From Bacteroides nordii WAL 11050 = JCM 12987 (lineage in GTDB: Bacteria > Bacteroidota > Bacteroidia > Bacteroidales > Bacteroidaceae), in NCBI GenBank assembly GCA_000613465.1, contig BAJA01000007.1, positions 121,841 to 185,840 on the forward strand: a stretch of DNA of 64,000 bases, written 5' to 3'. A model generated the notes under the pieces. The model was not told the DNA's origin, ran no database searches, and saw only the letters and a program-made list of their open reading frames with translations. Positions 56,082-64,000 of this stretch are shown one piece after another. Each line of letters starts with the position of its first letter. The stretch's first letter is position 1. The translations under genes and the position numbers were made by a program.

Positions 56082-56089
56082 TATATTTG
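56082..56089 (+). promoter_or_regulatory. -7 element of the acyl-CoA synthetase gene
   Basis: TATATTTG matches TAnnTTTG with TTTG at 56064-56067 upstream. It lies 30 bp before ATG 56120 and overlaps the TTG at 56087, which rules out that upstream start. Confidence 0.55.
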
Positions 56090-56119
56090 TGCATTAATAA
56101 CCGAATAATATACAGCCGT

Positions 56120-58186
56120 ATGATTACAACTCAGTTGCTCCGCCCAGAGAGTATTGTCGTAGTGGGCGCATCAAACAATGTACATAAGCCCGGAGGCGCT
56201 ATTCTGAAAAATCTTATCAGCGGAGGATACCGTGGTGAACTTCGTGCTATAAATCCCAAAGAAGCAGAAGTGCAGGGAATTCCTTCTTTTGCCGATGCAA
56301 AAGATGTACCCGATACCGATCTTGCCATTCTTGCCATTCCGGCCGCCCTGTGTCCGGATGTGGTTGAGACTTTGGCACGTGAAAAACAGACCCGTGCATT
56401 TGTTATTCTTTCTGCAGGTTTTGGTGAAGAAACGCATGAAGGTGCCTTGCTTGAGGAGCGAATTCTTGAAACGGTAAATAAATATGGCGCATCGCTTATC
56501 GGTCCCAACTGTATCGGAGTGATGAATACCTGGCATCACAGTGTGTTCAGTCAGCCTATACCACAACTCAGTCCGAAGGGAGTGGATTTGATTTCCAGTT
56601 CCGGTGCTACGGCGGTATTTATTCTCGAGAGTGCGGTGACGAAAGGGTTGCAGTTCAATTCCGTATGGTCTGTAGGAAATGCCAAACAGATTGGCGTGGA
56701 AGATGTACTGGGATATATGGATGAAACATTTGATCCGGAGAAAGATTCCAGAATTAAACTGCTCTATATAGAGAGTATCAGTGATCCCGACCGACTGTTG
56801 TTCCATGCTTCATCGCTGATAAAAAAGGGATGTAAAATTGCAGCGATCAAGGCTGGAAGCTCCGAAAGTGGCAGTCGTGCAGCTTCCTCACATACAGGGG
56901 CTATTGCAAGTCCCGATTCTGCCGTAGAGGCATTGTTCCGTAAGGCAGGTATCGTGCGTTGCTATTCACGCGAGGAGCTTACTACGGTAGGCTGTGTCTT
57001 TACTTTGCCGGAGCTGAGAGGTAAGAACTTTGCTATTATCACCCATGCCGGTGGTCCGGGAGTGATGCTGACCGATGCCCTAAGTAAAGGCGGATTGAAT
57101 GTCCCTCGGCTGGAAGGTGAGGCGGCAGATGAACTGAAAGCCGGATTATTTCCCGGTGCTGCTGTAGGAAATCCGATTGATATCCTTGCTACCGGTACAC
57201 CGGAGCACCTCCGTCTCTGTATTGATTATTGTGAAGAGAAGTTTGAAAATATAGATGCCATGATGGCCATTTTCGGTACACCGGGATTAGTGACTATGTT
57301 TGAAATGTACGATGTATTGCACGAAAAGATGCAGACTTGCCGTAAGCCTATTTTCCCTATTCTTCCGTCTATTAATACGGCAGGGGCAGAAGTGGCAGCT
57401 TTTCTTGCCAAAGGGCATGTGAACTTTGCAGATGAAGTGACACTTGGTACGGCTTTGTCGCGCATTGTAAATGCACCGCGGCCGGCAACGAATGAGATTG
57501 AACTTTTTGGTGTGGATGTTCCCCGTATTCGTCGCATCATTGACTCTATTCCGGCAAATGGATATATCGAGCCGCATTATGTGCAGGCATTGCTCCACTC
57601 GGCAGGTATTCCGATTGTTGACGAGTTTGTTTCGGGAAATAAAGAAGAGGTGATTGCTTTTGCCCGTCGTTGTGGATTTCCTGTGGTGGCGAAGGTCGTA
57701 GGACCTGTGCATAAATCGGACGTAGGTGGTGTAGTGCTGAATATAAAAGGAGAGCAGCATCTGGCGTTAGAGTTCGATAGGATGATGCAGATACCGGAAG
57801 CGCATGCTATCATGGTACAGCCTATGCTGAAAGGTACAGAGTTGTTCATTGGTGCCAAATACGAAGAGAAGTTCGGGCATGTGGTGTTGTGTGGATTGGG
57901 AGGAATTTTTGTGGAGGTATTGAAAGATGTTTCTTCCGGTCTTGCCCCGTTGTCTTATGAGGAAGCCTATTCTATGATTCACTCGCTCCGGGCTTATAAA
58001 ATAATTCAGGGTACCCGTGGACAGAAAGGAGTGAATGAAGATAAATTTGCCGAAATAATAGTTCGTCTCTCTACTTTGTTACGGTTTGCGACTGAGATAA
58101 AGGAGATGGATATCAATCCACTATTGGCCACAGAAAAAGAGGTGATAGCAGTGGATGCACGTATAAGAATTGAGAAGGGAGAATGA
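56120..58186 (+). CDS. ADP-forming acyl-CoA (acetate-CoA) ligase, fused alpha-beta form
   Basis: 688 residues from ATG 56120. Order: CoA-binding domain (about 5-130, 'PESIVVVGASNNVHKPGGAILKNL'), succinyl-CoA-synthetase-like flavodoxin domains (about 140-450) with the phospho-histidine loop 'SRAASSHTGAIASPDSAVEALF', and a C-terminal ATP-grasp domain (about 465-688, 'FPVVAKVVGPVHKSDVGGVVLNI', 'HAIMVQPMLKGTELFIGAKYEEKFGHVVLCGLGG', 'EMDINPLLATEKEVIAVDARI'). The enzyme turns acetyl-CoA (or other acyl-CoA), ADP and phosphate into acid, CoA and ATP, gaining energy in fermentation. The last six codons (RIEKGE) are made by one copy of a short repeat that continues beyond the stop. Confidence 0.94.
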   Translation: MITTQLLRPESIVVVGASNNVHKPGGAILKNLISGGYRGELRAINPKEAEVQGIPSFADAKDVPDTDLAILAIPAALCPDVVETLAREKQTRAFVILSAGFGEETHEGALLEERILETVNKYGASLIGPNCIGVMNTWHHSVFSQPIPQLSPKGVDLISSSGATAVFILESAVTKGLQFNSVWSVGNAKQIGVEDVLGYMDETFDPEKDSRIKLLYIESISDPDRLLFHASSLIKKGCKIAAIKAGSSESGSRAASSHTGAIASPDSAVEALFRKAGIVRCYSREELTTVGCVFTLPELRGKNFAIITHAGGPGVMLTDALSKGGLNVPRLEGEAADELKAGLFPGAAVGNPIDILATGTPEHLRLCIDYCEEKFENIDAMMAIFGTPGLVTMFEMYDVLHEKMQTCRKPIFPILPSINTAGAEVAAFLAKGHVNFADEVTLGTALSRIVNAPRPATNEIELFGVDVPRIRRIIDSIPANGYIEPHYVQALLHSAGIPIVDEFVSGNKEEVIAFARRCGFPVVAKVVGPVHKSDVGGVVLNIKGEQHLALEFDRMMQIPEAHAIMVQPMLKGTELFIGAKYEEKFGHVVLCGLGGIFVEVLKDVSSGLAPLSYEEAYSMIHSLRAYKIIQGTRGQKGVNEDKFAEIIVRLSTLLRFATEIKEMDINPLLATEKEVIAVDARIRIEKGE

Positions 58187-58187
58187 T

Positions 58188-58284
58188 ATAGAAGGGAGAG
58201 GGGAGAATTGAGAAGGGAGAAGTACTATGCAGCGTGATAGCGTAGCTTACTTCTCCCTTCTCAATTCTCCCCTCTCCCTTCTAT
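58188..58284. repeat. 37-bp perfect inverted repeat after the acyl-CoA synthetase gene
   Basis: Arms 58188-58224 and 58248-58284 are perfectly complementary over 37 bp around a 23-nt loop that itself has CTATGC/GCGTAG ends. The purine-rich arm contains AGAATTGAGAAGGGAGAA, which is repeated directly at 58166-58183 inside the end of the gene. It could serve as a terminator or RNA-processing site. The rest of 58285-58546 is AT-rich without a gene. Confidence 0.9.
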
Positions 58285-58454
58285 TTATAGCTATATGGTG
58301 TGGATTTAAATATTACAGATGAAAATATTTTTTCAATTGTCCGGGTCTTTTTTTGCTTTTATATTGTATTGTTCTGAAAATTAGGTGTTTATTCTGCTTG
58401 TTTAGTGTCTGATTTGTCCGGGTGCTTTTTTTAGGTTTTTATGACATATTTCTT

Positions 58455-58462
58455 TATTTTTG
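58455..58462 (+). promoter_or_regulatory. -7 element of the RHS-like three-gene unit
   Basis: TATTTTTG matches TAnnTTTG, 85 bp before ATG 58547. No good -33 TTTG at the usual distance. Confidence 0.4.
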
Positions 58463-58546
58463 TACAAAACATTTTTTGTTTGAGACATAGGCTGGCCATG
58501 TTTTACTGAGATAATTCTTCCAGGTGTTAACATTTAAATTTTTAGT

Positions 58547-59497
58547 ATGAAAAAGATTATTTATTCATTAGTTGTATTTGCCATTCCTTTATTATCTATG
58601 AGTACCCATGCACAAACAGCAATGTCATTAGGCGTTAATGATACAAGGAACATAAGTGAGCCACCTCGTGATTATGGAGAGAGAGAAGTTAAGGCTGATT
58701 TGAAATTTTTAACGACTTCAGGTATTAGTACTGCATATGGATTTACTACGAATCTTACGATTTCTCCTGGGTTTAATGGAACCGCAGGTTATATAAGTCA
58801 GTTGAGTTTTAACAATAATGGTGTTTTTTATAGAAATGGTGATTATTTCTCCTCTTCTTGGAATGGGTGGAATAAGATATTAATGAGTGATTTATCTGGG
58901 AATGTGAATTTGGAGAATTTAAAAGTCAATGGTTCATCTGAATTTGGCAACGAACTGGATAATACATATTCTACATTTATAATTCAAGGACCTAATTCTC
59001 CTACCGGTGAAGCAGGGAAGCGAGATATTATTTTTAATTTTAAGTATGCAGGTCAAAGTGGTATAAGAGCATTTAGAGGGGATGAATGGGGGACGTTTTT
59101 ACAATTAATGACTAGCCAGCCAGGAGATGTTACAGGAACTGCAAGAGTGAGAATGCATATTGATCAATATGGGAAAATAGGTATTGGTACAGTTAACCCA
59201 TCTAATGAGCTGGATGTTAATGGTACGATACGCGCCAAAGAGATTAAAGTCGTTTCTGACTGGGCTGATTTTGTATTTAAAAAAGGATATAATCTTCCTA
59301 CTCTAAAAGAAGTAAAACGACATATTGATGAAAATGGGACCTTGCCTGGTGTTCCTTCGGAAAAAGAAGTCAAAGCTAATGGAGTCAATTTGGCAGAGAC
59401 GGATGTTTTGTTACTTCAGAAGATAGAAGAACTGACTTTATACATAATAGATTTGAAGCAGGAAATAGAGGACTTGAAATCACAAATAAAAAAATGA
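58547..59497 (+). CDS. Secreted tail-fibre-like protein with C-terminal coiled coil
   Basis: 316 residues, signal peptide ending 'MSTHAQTA'. The middle is made of short, glycine- and asparagine-rich beta segments ('SQLSFNNNGVFYRNGDYFSSSWNGWNKILMSD'). From about residue 215 it has the Bacteroidetes repeat-stalk pattern 'GKIGIGTVNPSNELDVNGTIRAKEIKV', then 'DWADFVFKKGYNLPTLKEVKRHIDENGTLPGVPSEKEVKANGVNLAE', which resembles the intramolecular-chaperone-type ends of tail-fibre/adhesin proteins. A final coiled coil ('LLQKIEELTLYIIDLKQEIEDLKSQIKK') suggests a trimer. It starts a unit with the two following genes (gaps 42 and 12 bp) and may be an adhesin or structural partner of the large YD-repeat protein. 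Confidence 0.75.
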   Translation: MKKIIYSLVVFAIPLLSMSTHAQTAMSLGVNDTRNISEPPRDYGEREVKADLKFLTTSGISTAYGFTTNLTISPGFNGTAGYISQLSFNNNGVFYRNGDYFSSSWNGWNKILMSDLSGNVNLENLKVNGSSEFGNELDNTYSTFIIQGPNSPTGEAGKRDIIFNFKYAGQSGIRAFRGDEWGTFLQLMTSQPGDVTGTARVRMHIDQYGKIGIGTVNPSNELDVNGTIRAKEIKVVSDWADFVFKKGYNLPTLKEVKRHIDENGTLPGVPSEKEVKANGVNLAETDVLLLQKIEELTLYIIDLKQEIEDLKSQIKK

Positions 59498-59539
59498 TAA
59501 TATGAGAAGGCTATTATGAACTATAAAATGTAAAATGAT

Positions 59540-59971
59540 ATGAAACGAGTATATTTATCTTTCTTAGTATTGTTGTTTGCCATATTTCAACTTTCTGCCC
59601 AAACTTATAAAGTTGTTTATGAATATGATCATGCAGGTAACCGCGTAAGCAGAGTTGTAATTTCTATAAATACACGTGCTAAATCTGTTGATGATGAAAT
59701 CTCTCCTTTGGAACAAGAATTGATGCAATGTAAAATAAGGGTATTTCCGAATCCAACAAAAGGTTTTTTAAATATGGAAATCTCTTCAGGTGAAGAAAAT
59801 TGTTGTTATGATTTTACACTTTACTCTTCTTCCGGGCAAAAACTATTAAATGAAAAGCAGATTGGAAATGGGAATGTCTCTTTAGATTTATCCACATACA
59901 GTACTGGTATTTATATTCTTATTTTGAAATATGGAGAGGAAGTTGTACAATATAAGATAGTCAAACAATAA
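59540..59971 (+). CDS. Small secreted protein with one YD-repeat and a Por/T9SS-type tail
   Basis: 143 residues, signal peptide ending 'FQLSAQT'. The mature N-terminus 'YKVVYEYDHAGNRVSRVV' is a single YD (RHS) repeat. After a linker, the last 85 residues ('CKIRVFPNPTKGFLNMEIS..FTLYSSSGQKLLNEKQIG..LSTYSTGIYILILKYGEEVVQYKIVKQ') match the type A sorting domain of the type IX secretion system. Gut Bacteroides are generally thought to lack that system, so the domain may have another anchoring use. Placed 12 bp before the giant YD-repeat gene, it could be a cap or partner of that protein. Confidence 0.8.
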   Translation: MKRVYLSFLVLLFAIFQLSAQTYKVVYEYDHAGNRVSRVVISINTRAKSVDDEISPLEQELMQCKIRVFPNPTKGFLNMEISSGEENCCYDFTLYSSSGQKLLNEKQIGNGNVSLDLSTYSTGIYILILKYGEEVVQYKIVKQ

Positions 59972-59983
59972 AACTCTACTACT

Positions 59984-62900
59984 ATGAAAAAGATATATTT
60001 TGTTTTTATTTTAATGATATGTTTTATCACTAATAGTAAGGCGCAAAATACACAGCCTAATTGGGAACTTCAAACACCTCAATCGGGGAATAATTCTTAT
60101 GTAGCTCGTGATTATATACTGTTAAAACCGGGTTTTTCCTATACCGCCACTCCGGGAGAGAGTTTTCATGCTTATACAAATCCTTGCCTTTTATTCCCTT
60201 CAACAGACAATACTTATGCCAGGCCCGACGGAACGATAGTGGGAGATGCCACCCAGGGAGCTGTTGTTGGGAAAATACCAGGAGAATTAAATGTCGGTGC
60301 CAGTGGGAATGCAGCATATACAATTCCTATATCTTGTCCTCCGGGAGTTAATGGCGTGCAGCCCAACATATCTTTGGTGTATAATAGTCAGTCCGGTAAT
60401 GGTATTGCGGGTTGGGGATGGAACTTAGGTGGATTGTCCATGATTTCCCGTGTTCCTAAGAATTATTATTATGATAATGAAAAGAGTGGAATCATTTGGG
60501 ACAAATATTCGCCTTTGGCATTGGATGGACAGCGTCTGGTTGTAAATGGTCCGTTAGTATCTTCTTCTGATACGATTGAATACCGGACAGAGAATGACGA
60601 ATCTAATAAAATAGTCGGTTACAATATCACTGCCTGGGGACCTAAATATTTCAAAATATTCCAGAAAGATGGAAATGTTTTGGAATATGGAAACCGATCT
60701 TCTTTAGCTTCTTATTTTCCTGTTAAATCATCTTCATTGAATTTACCGGATACAGAATTTTACAATTTGGGTTGGGCTCTTCATAAAATAACCGATCCGA
60801 ACCACAATTTTGTAGAATATGTTTATGCTACAAATAATTCTTTGTCGGGCTCTTATAGCTTTAGTGATACCCGCCTGTCATCAATTATATACGGACACGA
60901 AGAAAATGGCAGCAAACAAATTGTGGCAACTATCTACTTTGAATATGATGTTATAGCTAATATGGGGCCTATGTACATTGACGGAATGGAGACAAGAAAC
61001 CGTAATTGTTTAAAAAAAATAGTTGTCAAAGGACTCAATTCTCAAACGCTTGAAACGTATGATTTGAAATATGAGCCGGAGAGAGATATTTATCATTTAG
61101 TGAGTATAAAAAAGACAAATGCCAATGGTGAATCATTTTTACCGATAGAGTTTACATGGGGAGCCCATAGTTATAGTCAAGAATATTCCTCTGTGAAGGA
61201 GATTTATCAATCTCCAAAAATGGAAACTTTAGCGGCAGAAGGTTATAGAATTTCATCTATAGTGAAATACTGGGGTGATATCAATGGAGACGGTATTTCG
61301 GACCCATTGCTTAAATTCCAATTGAAGCATATAAATAATGGCGATGTAAAATACTTATGGACTATGTATCGTAATGGCGGTAATGGTTATTTTTATTCAG
61401 TAGCTGATGCTGAATTTGATTGGAAAACTCACCATACATTTGTATTTGCTGACAATGATAATGATGGTAAAGATGAACTTTATATAGGAGAAGCAGCTAC
61501 CAGTCCTTATTATTCTTTATATTGCTATAAATATCAGAATGGTGTATTTGGTGCTTATTCCGGTGGAGATGTGAATATAAGGTTGTCTGAATATGATTTT
61601 AATAGAAAGGAAGAGTTGTATGCTATTCCTGGTGACTTTTTAGGAGATGGCAGTACTCAATTTATGGTGATAGTGGGTAATAATTATATATGTAAATTTT
61701 CTGTTGATGGCGTTTCTTCTGATATAGGCTATTGTAAAAGGATATATCTTACCGATATAAATGGAAATGGAAAGCAGGAATTGATGTGCATGACGGACAA
61801 TACTACCAATTTTTATGAATATAGTAAACTGTCTAATTCTTTTGTTAATATCTATTCTACAAATTCTTTCCATTATAAGGATAAAATATATGTAGGTGAT
61901 TTTAATGGAGATGGTAATACTGATATATTGAGGCAAGAATATATACGTTCATATGGATATTGGAGTATTTGGAATTCAACCGGTAAGAGTCTGTTTGATA
62001 GTGGTGTGGATAAAAACATTTTTCATGGAAAAATGAATGTGGAGCCCTTATTGATGGATGTCAATCAAGATGGTAAAACGGATATTTTAATAAAATATCC
62101 TAATTATGTTAGTGGAGCTGCGAGCGAAGGGACTATGGAATTATTATTAAATATCGGAGGCCGTTTTGTTACTGTATTACAATCTACGAAAAAATTGGAT
62201 GATCTTGAATTCACAACTTATGGCAAGTTCGATTCCGAGCTAAATAAGAATGTTTTTGTAGAGAATATTCACGTTGTAGCTACGACTACGATTCCTCATT
62301 ATTACACCTTCTGCCGGGGAGTAAAGTTCAATAAGATACTCAAAATAAAAAATGCTTATGAGGATGAATATGTTATCAACTATAAGAGCGTAAAAAGTCC
62401 TTTTAACGGTGGTATAAATATTACTGCTGATGCCAATATCCTGACATCTTTACCTCCTGAGTTTGAAGTTGCCAGCCAGATCACCGGAAAATTGTTTAAT
62501 CAGCAATATACCTTCGGTACTCCATTGATTCACAAGCAAGGTAAAGGGTTCTTTGGATTTAAGAATATACAAATTCGTGACAATATTAATGGCCGGATAA
62601 CCGTTAATGAGAATGATATGAATACTGAGTATTATGTTACTTACCCTAAAAGTACACTGACGAAGACTACAAGTGGGAGTCTCATTAGTGAGAGTAAGAA
62701 TGTGTACAGTTTTGTGAAACAGCAGAAGGCTTTTCATCTTCAGCTTCAATCTCAAACACAGAAAGATTATTTGAGCAATGTTACTGTGACTAAAGAATAT
62801 AGTCGCTATGATGACAGTAATAATCCTCAAAGTATTGTAACGAAATATGGCACTTCCTTTACTGAGACTCAGGAATTAAAATATATAAAGAAAGGTTCCT

Positions 62901-64000
62901 GGTGTGCCAATAAGATAGAAAAAATAACAACTACAAAATCCAGGGCAGGTGTTCCCGATGATATTCGTACACAAGAATACACTTATGATGGCAAAGGTAA
63001 TCTGCTGACTAAAACAGAGGACCCGAATACCTCTTTTGCTGTCTCTACAGTTTATAGCAATTATGATAAATATGGGAATCCGGGATTAATAACCCTTAAG
63101 GCTGGTAATGAATCGCGTTCTACTTCTTTGGCTTATTCGTCTACCGGACGTTTCATTGCCAGGAAAACGAATAACCTGTTGAATGAAACCGTCACTTATA
63201 ACTATGATGAAGGCCGGAGTCTGCTTTTAAGCGAGACATCCAGGCTGGGTACTACAATTTATGAATATGATGGATTCGGTCGTCAGATTAAAACAGTTTC
63301 ACCGGATAAGGTGGAATCCGTAAAACTCCTGAAATGGGCTAGTACCGGTAGTATGGCCGGAAGCAGATTTTACGAATATACAGAAACTTCCGGTCAGTCT
63401 CCTGTTACCGTCTGGTATGATAATATGGAGCGTGAACTTGGTCAGAAGTACTATGGCCTGGGTGGAAAGGAAATTATTTCAAGTAAGGAATATAACTCCA
63501 AAGGACAGTTGTATCGTATTTCCGAACCTTACTTTTCTGGAGAATCTGTCACTTGGGCTTCCACTAATTATTATGATAGCTATGGGCGTTTGCAGAGTTC
63601 TGTTACGCCTTTGGGCACTACTTCTTATTCTTATAGCGGACTGACTACTCAAGTGACCTCGCCTAACACCACTACTACCACTGTGAAGAATGCTTTGGGT
63701 GAAACCGTTTCACAAACGACTAATGGCAAAACGGTTTCTTACTCCTATTATGCTTCGGGAGCAGTGAAGACTGCTACTCCCGAAGGTGGGACACCTATTA
63801 GCATGGAATATGACTTGGTAGGAAACCGTACAAAACTGACAGATCCGGATGCTGGTGTCATTACGACTGTTTATGATGCCTGGAGGCAACTGAAAAGTGA
63901 GACACAAAGCATACATATAGGAAAATCTCCTGTGGTCACAAATTATACTTATTCAAAAGGTTTATTATCGAAAGTGAATCGTCAGGGTGAGGTTACAAAC
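59984..64000 (+). CDS. SpvB/FG-GAP/YD-repeat (RHS-like) giant secreted protein, 3' truncated by window edge
   Basis: The frame is open without a stop from ATG 59984 to the last base, 1339 codons, which I checked codon by codon. Signal peptide 'FVFILMICFITNSKAQ'. Residues about 75-400 show the SpvB-like start ('GAVVGKIPGELNVGASGNAAYTIPISCPPGVNGVQPNISLVYNSQSGNGIAGWGWNLGGLSMISRV'), as in Tc-toxin B subunits and SpvB. From about 420 to 710 there are six calcium-loop-like FG-GAP motifs ('DINGDGISD', 'DNDNDGKDE', 'DFLGDGS', 'DINGNGKQE', 'DFNGDGNTD', 'DVNQDGKTD') of a beta-propeller. YD repeats begin at about 1000 ('YTYDGKGNLLTKTEDPN', 'YEYDGFGRQIKTVSPD', 'YDLVGNRTKLTDPDAG'). The C-terminal payload lies outside. 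It may be a toxin shell or large adhesin. Confidence 0.92.
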   Translation, partial: MKKIYFVFILMICFITNSKAQNTQPNWELQTPQSGNNSYVARDYILLKPGFSYTATPGESFHAYTNPCLLFPSTDNTYARPDGTIVGDATQGAVVGKIPGELNVGASGNAAYTIPISCPPGVNGVQPNISLVYNSQSGNGIAGWGWNLGGLSMISRVPKNYYYDNEKSGIIWDKYSPLALDGQRLVVNGPLVSSSDTIEYRTENDESNKIVGYNITAWGPKYFKIFQKDGNVLEYGNRSSLASYFPVKSSSLNLPDTEFYNLGWALHKITDPNHNFVEYVYATNNSLSGSYSFSDTRLSSIIYGHEENGSKQIVATIYFEYDVIANMGPMYIDGMETRNRNCLKKIVVKGLNSQTLETYDLKYEPERDIYHLVSIKKTNANGESFLPIEFTWGAHSYSQEYSSVKEIYQSPKMETLAAEGYRISSIVKYWGDINGDGISDPLLKFQLKHINNGDVKYLWTMYRNGGNGYFYSVADAEFDWKTHHTFVFADNDNDGKDELYIGEAATSPYYSLYCYKYQNGVFGAYSGGDVNIRLSEYDFNRKEELYAIPGDFLGDGSTQFMVIVGNNYICKFSVDGVSSDIGYCKRIYLTDINGNGKQELMCMTDNTTNFYEYSKLSNSFVNIYSTNSFHYKDKIYVGDFNGDGNTDILRQEYIRSYGYWSIWNSTGKSLFDSGVDKNIFHGKMNVEPLLMDVNQDGKTDILIKYPNYVSGAASEGTMELLLNIGGRFVTVLQSTKKLDDLEFTTYGKFDSELNKNVFVENIHVVATTTIPHYYTFCRGVKFNKILKIKNAYEDEYVINYKSVKSPFNGGINITADANILTSLPPEFEVASQITGKLFNQQYTFGTPLIHKQGKGFFGFKNIQIRDNINGRITVNENDMNTEYYVTYPKSTLTKTTSGSLISESKNVYSFVKQQKAFHLQLQSQTQKDYLSNVTVTKEYSRYDDSNNPQSIVTKYGTSFTETQELKYIKKGSWCANKIEKITTTKSRAGVPDDIRTQEYTYDGKGNLLTKTEDPNTSFAVSTVYSNYDKYGNPGLITLKAGNESRSTSLAYSSTGRFIARKTNNLLNETVTYNYDEGRSLLLSETSRLGTTIYEYDGFGRQIKTVSPDKVESVKLLKWASTGSMAGSRFYEYTETSGQSPVTVWYDNMERELGQKYYGLGGKEIISSKEYNSKGQLYRISEPYFSGESVTWASTNYYDSYGRLQSSVTPLGTTSYSYSGLTTQVTSPNTTTTTVKNALGETVSQTTNGKTVSYSYYASGAVKTATPEGGTPISMEYDLVGNRTKLTDPDAGVITTVYDAWRQLKSETQSIHIGKSPVVTNYTYSKGLLSKVNRQGEVTN

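Overview
The window looks like a chromosomal segment of a gut Bacteroides. The evidence is a SusD/SusE polysaccharide-utilisation locus with a hybrid two-component regulator, many secreted glycoside hydrolases, lipoproteins with Bacteroides-type lipoboxes, and repeated matches to the Bacteroides -7 promoter element TAnnTTTG. Species cannot be fixed from the sequence alone.

Layout. 1-15772 (+) is the right part of an alpha-mannan-type utilisation locus: SusD (5' truncated), SusE-like lipoprotein, a carbohydrate-binding protein, a GH76 endo-mannanase-like enzyme, a hybrid two-component system (HTCS) regulator, a clan GH-D alpha-galactosidase-like enzyme and a beta-helix protein. 16459-17865 holds a beta-propeller lipoprotein and a remnant of a second one. 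30748-18609 (-) is a tight seven-gene operon of secreted enzymes: GH76, GH105, GH97, GH67, an unrecognised protein, GH2 and an FAD oxidoreductase. A dyad in front of the plus-strand GH-D gene shares two words with the region upstream of this operon, which suggests that the HTCS controls both. 31377-43581 is mixed household content: cation antiporter, MscS channel, rRNA/tRNA methyltransferase-like protein, small envelope proteins, M15 and M50 peptidases, tRNA-Met, Lrp regulator, two FKBP isomerases, a sirtuin and an AlkZ-like protein. 43620-53562 is a surface-polysaccharide locus (six glycosyltransferases, wecC, wecB and a flippase) followed by metG. 56120-58186 is an ADP-forming acyl-CoA synthetase. 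58547-64000 is a three-gene unit ending in a very large SpvB/FG-GAP/YD-repeat (RHS-like) protein that runs off the window.

Two cross-cutting observations matter most. First, five intergenic regions each hold exactly four tandem units with a constant 22- or 23-bp period. Two of these arrays share one sequence family and three have their own sequences. I know no named element with this architecture. Second, ten genes are broken by fourteen frameshifts. Thirteen of them are repaired by adding one base, mostly G or C next to a short homopolymer, so they look like sequencing undercalls rather than real decay. I therefore annotate these genes as single spanning CDSs and give the break points.
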